Shown here one piece after another: positions 35,842 to 49,083 of a DNA stretch of 64,000 nt. Position 1 is the first letter of the stretch; every line of letters begins with the position of its first letter. The notes beneath the pieces were generated by a model. It was given only the letters and a program-made list of their open reading frames with translations. It had not been told where the DNA came from and made no database searches. The translations under genes were made by a program, and so were the position numbers. This DNA comes from Branchiostoma floridae (taxonomy: Eukaryota; Chordata; Leptocardii; Amphioxiformes; Branchiostomatidae). The DNA lies in the NCBI RefSeq assembly GCF_000003815.2, contig NC_049980.1, positions 13,655,570-13,719,569 of the forward strand. The letters are read 5' to 3'.

Positions 35842-38026
35842 ATGTCAAAGGGAAGATACATACTCTTAGCAGTTGTCTGCGGTGCCGTTGCCTTTGCCCT
35901 TGGGGTCATCATCGGCTGGTTTTCCAAACCGGAGACAGGGTCTGTGTTGACGGACGAAGATCGTGCTGCACTTGACAGGTATCGGGCAAGCATCGAGGAT
36001 GCAGATGAGGCGATCAGTGACCACATTCTGGCAAACATTGATGCCGAGCGAATCAGAGAAAACCTCAGGTATAATCTTCTAAATTATAACGACGTGAGAT
36101 GAAAATAATAAGACAGAAACAAAGGTTCTGTAAAATCACTTTTAAGGTAACAAACATTTTCTCAGGTTGTGCTATCCACAAACGTCAGCAAACAAACTAC
36201 TTACCAAGCAAGCCAGCCAGCCAGCAAGAAACCACAAACAGCACCAAACACATAGCCTTCTTGACGAAGGTATTGAGCTGAATTTATAAGAGAAACTTTC
36301 TTTCTTTCTTAATATTTTCGTGCTTGTCCATCAGGGTATTGTCGGCTAAATCACACATGGCGGGAACACCTCCAGATCATGAGATGGCGGAGCTCTTACG
36401 ACGCAGGTGGCTGGAGAACGGACTGGACGAAGTCAGGTATCAAAACACTTCGTCTTTAAGTATTAGACAATCAACATATTCGTATTAGGTTTTAAATAAT
36501 TAACACAGTAACAGCGAAATATTGCATTTACCCTTCATCCATACTTATGATACTAAAGTAGCTGACGTGTTTCTTTCGTCCTGTTTGCGGAGAGGATGTA
36601 ATGGGCTCTGCAGATATGATAAAAGGATGGATGATTTTCCACTTTCTTCAGACTAGTTCCCTACGACATTCTATTGTCCTACCCACCGCTTGGCCGGGAG
36701 GGCCCCAACAACACGGCGGTGACGGTGGACGGAGCCGACCCCGCCCGAGAGTATGAGGACACCCGCACCCTGCACATCGAGCCCGAGTACCAGGACGACC
36801 CTGATGCTGTACAGTTCTTCAATGCCTACTCACCCGCGGGGCATCCTGTGGTATGTGAAAGAAACAGTTATTGTATTAATGTTGTTATTCCCTAACTTCT
36901 CGAATCCTTTTTATACCTTGGACATCAGCAGCACTGCACCCATTGATTCTGAATATTAATACTGAGTTTGCCCAAGATTGTATTAAATATGAACTTGATG
37001 TTTTGGGAGTGGCTCCATACTTCTACCATAACTGACGGAGTATAATGCTGTTTGAAACTGTATCCCTATGTTTCATTTGCTGCATTCGTATGTAGTTTGC
37101 CCTTATCATGTTCTTGGCATATATAGCATCGTGTAACAGGTCATCGATATCGGCGTCGTTTCGTTGGGGCGTGATCAAGATCCTTTTGATTGATTAGTAT
37201 GACATTTGGCATATCGGTGCGTCGTAGATACAGAGGTATAAAATACCTTAGCCACACTGCAAACAACATAATTACTTCACGGAGGATTTGTTATTGTCTA
37301 TTATCGTTGATATTGGAATTGAATATCTATTTTGTCACCATAATCATCACCACTTGAAATTCCAGGGAGACCTTGTCTTCGCCAACTATGGCCGGTTGCA
37401 GGACTTTGACTACCTGAAACAAGTCGGCGTCAATTGCACGGGGAAAATCGTCTTGATGAAGTACAGGTCTGGCGGGAGGGGAACAAAAGTACGCATATAT
37501 TCTGTTCCATGTTCACATGTTATGTACTATACTATTTCTGCTGACAGCTTCGATCAATGACAGAATAAATGATTACCTCAGAGAATGTCATAACTTCCAA
37601 AAAAGGAAAGAACAATTTTCCTGTGCTTGCCAGTTTACTGTAGCATATTTCAGCCTTTCCTCACTCTCGATAACGAACACACAATGAAAGATTTTCGGTA
37701 TGTGTAGGCAAAAAACGCAGCCTCTGCCGGAGCGATAGGAGCGATACTGTACCCGGAACCAGCGGACACCAACGAGCCTGGTGGGAAGGTCTACCCCGAT
37801 GGATGGAACCTCCCCGGGACTGGGACCGAGCGCGGAAGTGCACTTCTGGAACCTGGAGATCCGCTAACCCCGGGGTATCCCGCAACAGGTCGAAAAAATT
37901 AATCATGCATGTTGCCGTTTTTTTTCTATTCATGTCAATGTCATTTTCTTGATAAGGCTAAACAGATTTGATGCGAAACAAGAAGGTTTATCAATCATAA
38001 ACGGTTAAGTAGTGACGTAGTATTTT

Positions 38027-38113
<87 letters not shown>

Positions 38114-41100
38114 CTGTCTGTCTGTCTGTGTATTTTCTACATTATAATTTGATCCCACTACATTCTATGTTTTTACAGAATTTGCGTATCGCTTGCCAGA
38201 GGAGGAGATCACAGTGTTTCCATCCATCCCTCTCCATCCTATTGGATACAATGACGCGCAGGAGTATCTGAGGTTATTTGCAAATTTTTGCCAATTTTGA
38301 GGGAAAAAAACTGCTTCATAGCCGCGTAGCTGACACAAATTATGTTTTGTCGTCAAAGTGACTTGCATGATGCCGCTTGCACCTTTTCTCTCACTCCGTT
38401 TTTACACTTAGCAGTCCCAATAATTTTTTACAGCCACCTAGATGGTGACATTGCCCCTGCCGGCTGGAATGGTTCCCTGCCGATCACATACAGACTCGGT
38501 CCAGGTTTCACCGGTGACTGGTAAGAATGGCTGCAGAAAATTCTGGTCAAGTGTATCATGTACTATGTATAACCCAACATACTCTATGAATTCTCTTTGT
38601 AGTGTAGAACAGTGATTTTTTATTTTATTAAGTGACATGTTGCATTGCACCACTCAGGTCTGGTCGCAAGGTGGCGTTGCATGTCTACACGAATACGACC
38701 ATACGCAGGGTGTACAATGTCGTGGGGATGATCAAAGGGAGGCTTGAATCAGGTAGGAAGCTATGTTTGGATAGCAAAAGCGACGTTGGCATTTACCACA
38801 ATCCATTATCTTTTAAGATAATGGATCAATTAAAATTGATTTTATGTCACAACGTCGCATTGAATTTTAGTTCAAGTAGTGTTGGTGGCATTAATTCTCA
38901 AGTATAACAAGGCCATGCATGCTTACTGAACTTTATTATCCTCCAGACCGTTACGTGATGTTGGGTAACCACTACGACTCCTGGGTGCAGGGAGCCATTG
39001 ACGACACCAGCTCAACAGCCATCAGTCTGGAGCTGACCAGGGTTTTCGGAGGACTTGTTAGAAATGGTATTGAATGTACGATTTTGCTAGCCGGTGATTA
39101 CCTTACACAAGGTTGATCCCATGAAATATTATCATAGGTTGCACTGTATGAATAATTGTTTTCATAGAATTATTGTAACTTGGTCTTGGCCATCTCGATA
39201 TTCATGTAGCAAGGCACATTTCCCAATGCTACTTGATCTTGACAAAGATGTGTGAGAAAATTGCAGAAAGTCTTGCTATCTTTATTTTCTTTCTGATAGA
39301 ATATGTGTGCCATTTACGTGCTAATGTTTTCTATTCAAGTGCTTTTAAAATACAATTTCATGTGGTTTTAGACAACTGGCGGCCCCGGAGATCCATAGTT
39401 TTCGCTGCCTGGGGAGCGGAAGAGTTTGCTCTACTGGGATCAATTGAATATGTGGAAGTATGTACAAAACGAATTCAATCCCATCATTATTTGTCATCAC
39501 ACTAAACAGCATTTCGTACTTTGATGTTTCTTGGTGCACTAGTTGTTTATCGTTTTCTACTCTTCTAAGGGTGCTTGGGTACTTGTCGGGACCGTATATG
39601 AGCCAGCAATGTCTTTCCTTTCTAATCACTTCTGTCAGCAATTCACGGATATCATCAAGGAGCGGATGGTCGCCTATATCAACATGGATATAGGAGTCAG
39701 TGGTAAGTTATGCTAATTCAATTCACCATGACGTTTATTACAAATCCCGTACAAATTACGTTAAACATAACGTGATATGGAATGCAGAAGTCACTCGAGT
39801 AGATAGGAGAAAATAACAGTAGAGAAAATTCTATCATTTGTGGGAAACGAAACCGTTATCATTATAGTATTTTTGTTTCACTAGATTTGGATATTGCATT
39901 ATGTTCATCATGAAATTAATGGTTCATTTGTCAAGATCCTTATTTCAATAGATTGAATAACCGCTATATTAAAATTCATAACCATTTTGATACATTTATT
40001 TTCCTTTGTACATCTAGTAGTAGACAGGTTTATTTCTTTTTTTAAATGACAGAGTAGATTGCACAGCTTTACAATCATTGTGTTAACAACAAAAACATTA
40101 TTATACAAATACGATTTACAAGTACACGGGTTACAACTACTTGCATATAACATATACAGACACAACGCGTACATTTGAAAACCAATTTGAAATATTTACA
40201 AGAGGTTATTTTTACAATGTGCGAAACAAATGTTTTTGACTGTACGCTCTGTCGGACAATTTAGTCAAAAATTGCAGAACATTCAGAATGTTCAAAATAG
40301 ATTTGACAGGGTTTGTTAAGTACCTGAGTTACATACTGTCTGACTGGTTTCGAGCAAAGGATAGCCAGGGTGCATACATGCAGATTTGGTGACTGCGGGG
40401 GGAAAGTCCTGGCACAGGAAAGTATTGTTAGCACAATGGACACAAAAAACAAGCTTATACATACTTTGTTTCTTGCCTTTCAACTATACAGGTGCCAGAC
40501 CCAGATGCATCTCTTGGGAAAAGTGTATATGAGACGTGGTCAGAGAGAGATCCAGCAGATGGCGACGCAGACGTGAAAATTCCCAAGTAGGTTAATCTTC
40601 GTAATGCAAGTCAACATAACTTAACGTTATAAAAACATTTATATGTAGTCACTTAATTTTCTTCCTTACTTTTTTCAGCAACTTCAAACAATACACTATT
40701 TTAAAAACAATACATTGAACATAATACTAGTGGTTTCTGTATAGTGTATTCTATCATATTATGGATGGCAGAATGTAAAAACGTAACTGATGTTCCACAG
40801 ACTTGGATGGCCATTTGTCAGTACAGACTTTATTTCCTTCGGTCGACGTGTCGGCACTCCGCTGTTTACTTTTGCCTACATCAATGACAAGGTATGTGCA
40901 GATCATTGACACGGCTCATAGAAATGTTTCATTATCATCAGCTGATGTACCATATCTTTCATCAACTAGTCTAGAGAACAGAATTACGTAAATCATAATT
41001 TTATTGTTCCAAATATGATTTTGGCATACTGGCATTCGTCAGTAGTGCTCTTTGTCTAGAAAATGTAACCTTAAGGTATTAGCTTTTGTAAGGGACCTAT

Positions 41101-44100
41101 CGTCCTTGATAGGTAAAGTAAAAATGTCGAGGAATACAGAAACAAATGTTCTCATGATGAAGAAAGATTATTCTTAGTCCTGCCATTTTTAGATATAAAG
41201 AATTAGATACGTTTGCGACACAATAGAATAAACTCTAGAAAGCTGCAACAGCTGCAAGTCATTTTCTACAACACATTTAGAAACACATTTAGCATAGTAT
41301 CTTAAATCTACCCATCCCCGAGCCGCGATTGCCTTTTGATGTTGTTAAAAAAGATAATGAAACTTGCGATTGTATTGTAGCTTGTCTGTACATTACTTTG
41401 GTCAATTGAATGTTTTAAGTCCTTAAGACGATGGCCTTCAAGTGGAACACTACTAGATTTTCTCCGTTTCTCTGTTACTTTTGTCCCATTCGAAATCTTT
41501 CGCCATACTCATTACTTCCATGAAGATGAAAGTATTGTCGCTATATTGTTTTCACTCTGAAGCTTATGTGGGGGATATCTCAAGAACCGTTGGAAGGTTT
41601 GCAATGGTTTTCGGTGGGTGGGTAGGTGTGGGGATGGTGACGGTGCAGGTGGATTTGCGCCACCTTTTCGTTGACCTTGGTATCGCAGCAACATGTTTTG
41701 TGTCATATTTTTGCACCTGAACATGCTGTGGTGTTGCTTTTTTATGCGGTGGGTAGATGTATGGAGGATGTTGATCTGCTGTGAATTTCAGCCTTGTAGC
41801 TGTTTGTTGTGGATCAGCAGGAGTGTTTGTTTTGTGGATGTTTGTGTTTTCGACGAATATCTTAGAAGCTGTGGATGGGTTTCGATGAGATTTGTCACGT
41901 GGTTAGGTGTTGTGATCAAAAAGACATGAAGGGCTTTATGCACTTTTTGGCCTCCTGGTGGATGGCGATGGTAAGACAGAAGGTGTTTTATTCTTAGGAA
42001 AGTTGTGTGAAATAGCATAGGATGGATTGTGATAATTTTTAATGTGTTAGATAGTTCTTATGCTTTGGAAGAAATTACATTACTTTGGACCCCTTAGCTG
42101 CTAGTTTATAAATTGTAGTGGCATTGTTGCCAAAAACTGCCGAGGAGCATACTCAAGAAGGGAATTATGGATAGTCATGATTTTTGGTATGTGGGTAGCT
42201 TAGACAAAGATATACGAAATGAAATATAAATTGTGCAAAATAGGAAGAAATTTAATTAACGAATGAGAATATTCTATCACATATATACTTGTTTTAATGT
42301 ATCTCTTGTCCCGAACATGATGTAGTCTTGACATTTGGGTAGAAGATAACTTTTGACATCAAGACAAGGTATGACAAGATTGAGCCCCCTAACATTTGAT
42401 TTTGGAACTGCAGGAGCATTTATGTTAATATATTCTAATGAAGATAACTGAAAACAGGAAGGACAGATTGGCACCATGTTAGGCATGTAGGTAGCTTAGG
42501 CAAAGATGTACACAAGGATATGTATGTATGCTAATGACAATTTTTTAAGCATAATTAATGACGATATTGTGTGATTACATTGTAACCAACCCCCTTGGTA
42601 ACAAATGCTTTAGTCTAACTCTCCCTGTATTGTAATGTTATACCATAGTGGTTATACCAGTTCATCTAGCCAGCATGTGGCCTTGAAACTCCAAGCAGAT
42701 GTATAGCGAGTTTTATTCCTCAAGGGTAAAGGGTTGTATTTTCATTCACATGTTTAAGTTAAGTAAAGTTGAACATTATTACTGCGGATCATTCTAAAAC
42801 GATCCCCTGTTTTCAGCTGTGAATATAATTTACTGATAATCGACGTATCAATGTTTAATTAGTTGTACAAATTGTGATTAAGAGAGAAAAGAACATTGGG
42901 AGAATCATAGATAGATTTGCATAATCAATGAAGAATTCCCATAATTCCAGAGATTTTCATAACAAATTTCAATACGTTTTATGTATGTGATCAAGGGTAG
43001 GTATACATTAGGCCACAGCAAGTAAATTCTATGGATAACATCTGCGCGCGAATTAATTTTCGCCTGATATTTTTCTTGTTTGTTTTTAAATGACGAGGAA
43101 GTGCCAAAATGTGCAAATACGTTGTGTTGTAGCCTATTGATTGTTCCTGTAGAAGTGACACTCGGAAGGTAATTAGTTTTAGTGCAGTTTTCGGAGACTA
43201 GTTAGATAGCTGTAACAGTGGCCATGAGTCAAGTTGCCAACTTGATAAGTAATACCACACTAGTGTGATTCTACTACTTCTTGAATACAGGAACGAATGC
43301 TTTGTTGGATACGATACTATGTTTTGTCCTTTCATTTCTTGCTATAACGTTTGTGGAGTCTATTTAGAAGATTTTGCCATTTTTTTGCCTCATCTCATTA
43401 CTTTGCAGTCCATGTCATCCAGAAGATGTCATTCATAAAAAGTACTTGCTGTGGCCTTAACAGATACTAATTATATACCAGCTAAATAATGTTATCATGA
43501 ACCTTACCATGCATGATGTGTGCAAATGTGGAAGAGATTTGAATAATTTTACTTTAAAAATCTCTAATTATTTCATGGAAGCATGAGGTCTATGAACTCT
43601 TGTTTGATCTGTGTTAACTCAAACATAGATGTTTACATATCAATTTCCCATTTGTTCATCTCTAACAGAGAAACTACTCTCCTCGAGCGATCTATCCGTC
43701 CTACCACACTGCGTATGACAACATGGATCTGATGGAGAGGTTTGTGGACCCGGACTTCACTGTTCACCGGGCCATGGCGCGTATTTCAGGTGAGACTGTC
43801 TTGTATGCAATGCCATGATGTTGTTTTTACGAAATCAAGGTCATATCTTTTTCCCGATCGAAACTTTTTCTTTTGCAGCCAAAAGACCGTCAAATGTCTT
43901 CTTCCTCATGATTTAACTACCAGACAGTACCGTTTCGTATCCATTCTATCTATTCCCAGGAGAGCTGGTCCGAAGACTGGCAGATTCCCTGGTTCTACCT
44001 TACGACTGCCGGAAGTACGGGCCGAGTCTGAGTGCCTTTCTGCAAGCCACAGAACAGGATTTCGGCTCCATGTTATACAACCAGGGCATCAGTATAGGTA

Positions 44101-46065
44101 ACATTCAAAGCCGTCTGAAAAGTTTGACATATTGAATTGTCTGATTTTATTTTGTTTTCGTACCCTAAACTTAATTGCCATTCTTTTATCCTATGAACTT
44201 TAAGACTACTTCTAAAGGTTTCCTTAGCGATGATTTATAACCATGCTACCATCCTTAGACGCGTTACGTTCTGCCGTGGACAACTACACATCAGCGGCTG
44301 AAGGCTTTCAACGCAGGGTTCAAGCAATCGATAGGAAAGAGTAAGTGAAGGCTACGTTATTACTAATTTAGGTTCTATCCTCCTTTTAGATCTTCAACAC
44401 AAAGACATTAAGCCACCCACGGTATATCTTGCCATGCCGTGGGTGACTTAATGTCAATTTGTTAATTGTAAGCAACGGGTACCTTAGATTCACTAGTTGA
44501 ACTGTACGAAAATGTACAGAAATTTCTTGTACATATCGTCTAGCTATGTAAACCACCGCGAGTAGTGAAATATGTTGAGAATACAGTAGAAACAATTTAA
44601 TTACACAACGGATTAACGCACACTTCTGTTAACAGCACGGGATCCCAAAATCCCAAACCGGTGTGGTCCAGCTAGATAACTTCGCATTATTGCACAAGTC
44701 GGGTAACTGCACAAAATTCACTGGCAAATAGGCTGTGCAATTAAGCGTCTTGTACTGTACTAAAAATGATCATTTAAATATTGGGATCACTCGACGATGT
44801 GGGTGTGGATTTCCTGATATTCCTTGCGTTAGATGCAGCGACGTAGGTTGGACATCCAGGTAATAAGATCAGCCAATAGCAGTCGGAAACGGTCAGGTGT
44901 TTCAGGTAGAATCGAAGAGTCTAAAGGTGGTGGATTTTACCTGATTAAACCATACCCATCAGTTTGCCTGAGTAACTGCTAATTGTGCTGTATCCATACC
45001 AGCCCTCTCCAGATCCGGAGTCTGAACGATCAGATGGTCCAGGTCAACACAGCGTTCATTGACATTCACCAGCCTCATCATTTCGAGAAGTAAGTAGGGA
45101 GGAGATAATTCAGTTCTACACATGTTCTATTGATATCTGAAATAATTGGTTATGTTTGTTTGTAAATAAATCTCGATACAATCTAGACTAGAATGATATA
45201 ACTTTTGTAAGTCGCATTAACTGAAAATTTTCGTCACAGCAGATGATTATTGCATTCGACTGTTTTCAAATGGACAATACCACAAATTATATGAATATCA
45301 CTAGCATGAACTTCTTTGCCCTAGCCTTGACTTCACGAACATTTTCCGAATAAATGAAAATTACTAAATATCAATATCAATCATATAACCGTTGATATTT
45401 CCATCACCTTTGTTGATTTTCATTAGACATGTTCTCTACTCACCGTCGGGATGCGCCACAAACCGCAGCGCCGCTTTTCCCGGGATAGTGAGGACGATGT
45501 GCGGCGGTCCAGTGGACGATGAAGGTGAGGAACATTTACAAAATTGTTCACGCTATAAGTTTCAGCACAAGATGACATACACCATTGTCTACCGGTTGTT
45601 CAAAGATTGCAAATTGTATACTACATATAATATTACTTGTTTTCACAAATGAGTTGTAGATCATAGTAGCATGATGTCCTTACGTTGCCGTTGGCATACA
45701 AGTCCATACAAGTATCATCGTTGAATTTCATTTTACGTTGTGTGCTTATCCATTTCATGTACATAAGCCCCTCTGAAATCAAAGTCACAATGTTGAAGCG
45801 GCATTCCAAAAGTTCCAGAGATCATTCTGAATGGAATATATAGGAGTGCATATGGTCTTTCTATTAAACTTTTAGATTTCCAAGGCTGGAGTGAATGACC
45901 ACTATGTACATGTATACTACCCAAGCCTCGTGTACTCTATGTGACCCTAATTTATGTTCCCCAGGATGGGAGGGAGTAAAAAAGGAAGTGGCAGCGATAA
46001 CGTCAACCATCCAATCAGCCCGCGACGTCATCAGTGACGTAGACAGTATCTTAGGTCCGTCCTGA
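35842..46065 (+). CDS. NAALADL1-like: NAALADL1-like M28B metallopeptidase, copy B (one exon missing)
   Basis: Nineteen of the twenty exons of copy A are found with good borders: 35842-36068, 36335-36436, 36652-36850, 37366-37488, 37708-37888, 38179-38272, 38434-38520, 38658-38752, 38947-39066, 39372-39457, 39639-39702, (exon 12 absent), 40492-40586, 40801-40891, 43669-43789, 43960-44097, 44259-44340, 45003-45089, 45427-45524, 45965-46065. Exon 1 has 12 extra bases (juxtamembrane KPETGSV insertion). Zinc ligands in [30 protein letters not shown] and YPSYHTAYD are intact. The 68-base exon 12 ([11 protein letters not shown]... in A) is not visible in 39703-40491. Joining exon 11 to exon 13 breaks the frame. 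Either this copy is a recent pseudogene, the exon was lost from the assembly, or a diverged exon is used. A CAG acceptor lies 10 bases before the ATG; an in-frame ATG at 35815 would fall in the preceding intron. Confidence 0.85.
38029..38112. repeat. TG microsatellite
   Basis: Nearly pure (TG)n, about 80 bp, in intron 5 of peptidase copy B, close to the acceptor of exon 6 at 38179. Confidence 0.97.
38778..38860. repeat. Nested foldback (mini-MITE candidate)
   Basis: Outer arms GCGACGTTG (38780-38788) and CAACGTCGC (38850-38858) enclose an inner palindrome with arms ATCCATTATCTT (38801-38812) and AAGATAATGGAT (38815-38826). A third small foldback, ATCAATTAAAATTGAT, follows. It lies in intron 8 of copy B, and no equivalent was noticed in copy A. 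Confidence 0.75.
41505..43610 (+). mobile_element. Dispersed repeat R1, copy 2 (with nested MITE)
   Basis: It starts near ATTACTTCCATGAAGATG and ends near CATGGAAGCATGAGGTC, the equivalents of R1 copy 1. Shared blocks in order are ACTCAAGAAGGGAA, ATGATTTTTGGTATG, TAATGAGAATATTCTATCA-like and ATGTATCTCTTGTCCCG. It fills most of intron 14 of peptidase copy B. A MITE sits at 43011-43456. No SINE is present at the site used in copy 1. No credible coding frame. Confidence 0.6.
43011..43456. mobile_element. PIF/Harbinger-like MITE, 446 bp
   Basis: The left end is GGCCACAGCAAGTAAATTCT and the right end in reverse complement is GGCCACAGCAAGTACTTTTT; both continue into a GATGACATC-like string. TTA flanks both sides (43008-43010, 43457-43459), a TWA target duplication. 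It shares GGCCAC and the ATGGAT-ACATC inner block with the element at 119-987. Confidence 0.8.
44404..44455 (-). repeat. Intronic hairpin, 19-bp stem
   Basis: Arms GACATTAAGCCACCCACGG and CCGTGGGTGACTTAATGTC pair with one mismatch. On the minus strand that mismatch becomes a G-U pair. It lies in intron 17 of copy B. The stem is short for a microRNA precursor, so a foldback DNA repeat is more likely. Confidence 0.75.
44838..44925 (-). mobile_element. Penelope-like element 3' end scrap
   Basis: CGACGTAGGTTGGACATCCA followed by GGTAATAAGAT and then CGGAAACGGTCAGGTGTTTC matches the 3' terminal region of the Penelope-like element at 50878-50970 in the same order. Only about 90 bp remain, in intron 17 of peptidase copy B. 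Confidence 0.65.
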
Positions 46066-47144
46066 GGATGACGTTCACAGGGGATGTTTTACAAAGCGTG
46101 TGGTGGTTACAACACAATGCACAACTGCAGTGTTTCTGCTTTGCTTTAGGATTAAAAAGATCATTTATAAGGTTAAGAATACTTTAGAAACGTGTGATTA
46201 GTTGCAAAGGCTGCGCATTGTATTATTTGCTGTAGTATTGACACGGGACTGATATGTTAATATAGATATTTGTAATGCTAATTTGTAAAGTTCCTTGTTG
46301 TGGCACCAAACTTGTGTGCAGCTTTCACAGCTAACATTTGTCAATTATGTGGTCAGTACAGCAGTACAAACTAATCCAATCTAATCATAACCTCACATGC
46401 ACGATGTTTGTATTTGATTATCTCTTTAGTAAGTGCAAAGCTTTACATTTTACCTTTTAAGAGTGGATAAGTATAAGAATTCTTCCTATTCTAGCACAGA
46501 GATGGCTGACTTTGGATTAGAGCCATATGTAGCATGTCAACAGTGATAAAGTTCTACCCTTCTATATTGAGCTATTTCAACATTTGATTACTAATTATGC
46601 AAATGCATTTAACATCTATTCAATCTATGTTTCACTGTCGTCATTCTCGATTGACACCAATATGCCATTTAGGTTGTCATCTTAGTGGTAAACTAAGGTA
46701 TGATATTACCAAGGAGGTTTTTCAACCTCCTTGATATTACCTAATGATTACGTAAATCATAACCTCATTTGCATGATATATGTTCTTCTTGATCCAATTC
46801 AATATATAATGAGTATTCAGTATGACGTTAACGTTCATTTCAATAAAAACTACGACATATGAAATTTCATTTTTGATTATGCAACTTAATCCTAGTTTTT
46901 CATGTGTTTAATTTTGCCTTTGGCAATGTTCCCAACAACATTAATTCATGAATTCTGTTATTCCTGGGCTATCCGGATCCTATATCAAAGTTTTAAAGAA
47001 ACTTTGTAGTCCAAACCAACATTCTCTCATGTCTGAGCACATCAATCAGTGCTTGTCACCCACAACCATAGCATATTCAGATCACGAGACAGGGCTCTGC
47101 TGCAGTATTATAGAAAGACACTAGGAGGCCCGAACTTCTCATTT
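46066..47144. other. 3' flank of copy B and intergenic
   Basis: An ATTAAA lies about 85 bp after the stop. A perfect 9-bp hairpin (AAGGAGGTT at 46711, AACCTCCTT at 46724) inside a TATTACC context recalls the R1 terminal foldback. The surrounding AT-rich, ATTATGCAAATG-bearing sequence may be an R1-type scrap. No gene. Confidence 0.4.
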
Positions 47145-47640
47145 CTTTCATCATCATCATCTTTGGTACTGCTGAGCCCACAAAAAAGCGGATTATTAGC
47201 AGCTGCGCAAAGTGTTAAGACTAGTGCAAACAGAGGGTAAGAATGGGGAGAGACGTAGACATATGCAAAAGACGGGACAGGTGAAGTTTAGAGTTGTTAT
47301 TTACACTATTTACATATGTACAAAGGACAGGGACAGCTCAATGCAGCGGAGCCCGTCCCAGCTCAGCTTTGAACTGGGAGAGGGACTCCGCCTCCGCCAC
47401 ACAAGGCTCAAGTTCATTCCACTCTTTGATGGTCAAGGGAAGAACGAGAGCCTGTAATAGTTGTTCTTTCTCGCGATTCTCTGCAGCTTAAAAGCATGAT
47501 TTGTGCGGCGGGAGCATCGAGCTGCTGGGTCAAGACAAGAGGTGTGGGAGACAGAGATGGTATTGTGCAGGATTTTGAACATGGTAGTCAGCCTGGCCAT
47601 TTTGCGGCGTTGGGAGAGTGGCTGCCATCCCAAGTCTTTT
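47145..47640 (-). mobile_element. LINE 3' end fragment
   Basis: The minus strand reads LGWQPLSQRRKMARLTTMFK, IPHTS-like VSHTSCLDPA, RTNHAFKLQRIAR, YRLSFFP, an in-frame stop, then TIKEWNELEPCVAEAESLSQ and FKAELG. This is the canonical C-terminus of a LINE RT protein (GW-x-L-x-R-R, SFFP-x-T-I-x-x-WN-x-L, A-x-SL-x-x-FK). A 3' UTR of about 190 bp ends in (GATGAT)n at about 47150-47162. Confidence 0.8.
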
Positions 47641-49083
47641 TATCACCATCTATCTACATACGAAAAGTCATAACCCATTGTATTCTCCAAGTAGAGGGAA
47701 AAATCGTAGCATTTTTGTTATTTGTATGCCGTCTTATTTTTAAGCAGCATATAAGAAAAGGGTCATGGTTTTCCGCATCAAAGTCTACTTCGATAGTAAA
47801 TCCATTGATAGCATTTTTTACCTAAGCTGTTTAACCATAAACACACTTTTGCGACAATAGACGCTATCGGAAACATTACCTCCTTGATGAAGGTAAAAAG
47901 TGGGTAAAACAGCCAACTCTGGACCCTTGAACTTCGATTCGCTGAGATTCATTGGTATGGCGGGTATACCGATTAACGGCTTAAAACATTTCTAGGCCTC
48001 TTCTGAGAATGTAATGTTTTGTATGACACGCAAACTGTGGGGTAAAACAGGCTTTTACTACATTTAGAAAACAAGAGTCACGTAATATAACTGGGGATTG
48101 GACAAGTGAAAGTTGCAATGTCAATTTGCTCGTATTTAGTACAAACAACAGCCTGACAAGTGCGACACCTAGGCTAATAAAAGACAAATATTTAACCCGA
48201 CTGCGTAACAGACTCGTGATAGTCCTCACGGCTTAACTGTTTGCTTTGTACAAATGACCCCGCCATGAGGAACAAACCATTTTGGGCTACTGAAGGGGGA
48301 GGTTCACGTACTGAATGCAAGCTGTTGTTTTATTTCAAATAACAAAAAGAGGGACGTCTACTATTCAAATCTACAAGAAACATATATTCCTTTGTATCTA
48401 CATGATAACTTTTAGCGTATAAATATTGTTTTAATCCCACCACGTTTTGCCATTTTGGGTTAAAGTATCATCATGTGACTTAGCCGGCGGTCAAGGCTGG
48501 GTCAGAAAAATAAGGTAAGGTTTACCTGGGCTCGCAATTTATGATTCACGAACTTTTAGAATACAAAGTGACTCCATCTACTATAAGTATAGTATTGAGG
48601 CCCTGCATTGTTTCCGTAATATAGGCTTATCTGCTGGCATATGTTATTTCGCTGGTAGCAGGACCATAGACCTGCTGCGAAGTTTAAACATCGTTCTACA
48701 CAATGGGAATAAACTGTCTGTATCTATAAATTCATGTTATGATTGTGCTGGACAGGAGTGTATTGTTTTGCGGTGGCGTCATCAACAAATACTTTGAACA
48801 GTAACGTTTAACTGAACAGTCGTGGATACAGACGAAAAAGAGTATTGAAAATTCTATCAGTTAATTGGCAGGATAAATAACTTAAATGTTCGACTGTCAG
48901 CCTGTCACAAATAGGGTAGGACATTGGACTGTGCACAGAAGTACAGTTTAAAGTTTGAAATAGTTTTATCAGAAAATAGTTCAAAACAACACTTCAAAAT
49001 GTCCAAGAAAATCCATTGCCACTGACTAACTTTATGTATGTTGTGTAAAACACCTGTTTCCTTGTAACCGTTCTAGGGTCAAT
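47641..49083. other. Intergenic; 5' flank of LITAF-like gene A
   Basis: No gene seen. The bases just before the ATG at 49084 read ccgttctag then GGTCAAT, an acceptor-like site, which suggests a noncoding first exon upstream. Confidence 0.4.
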
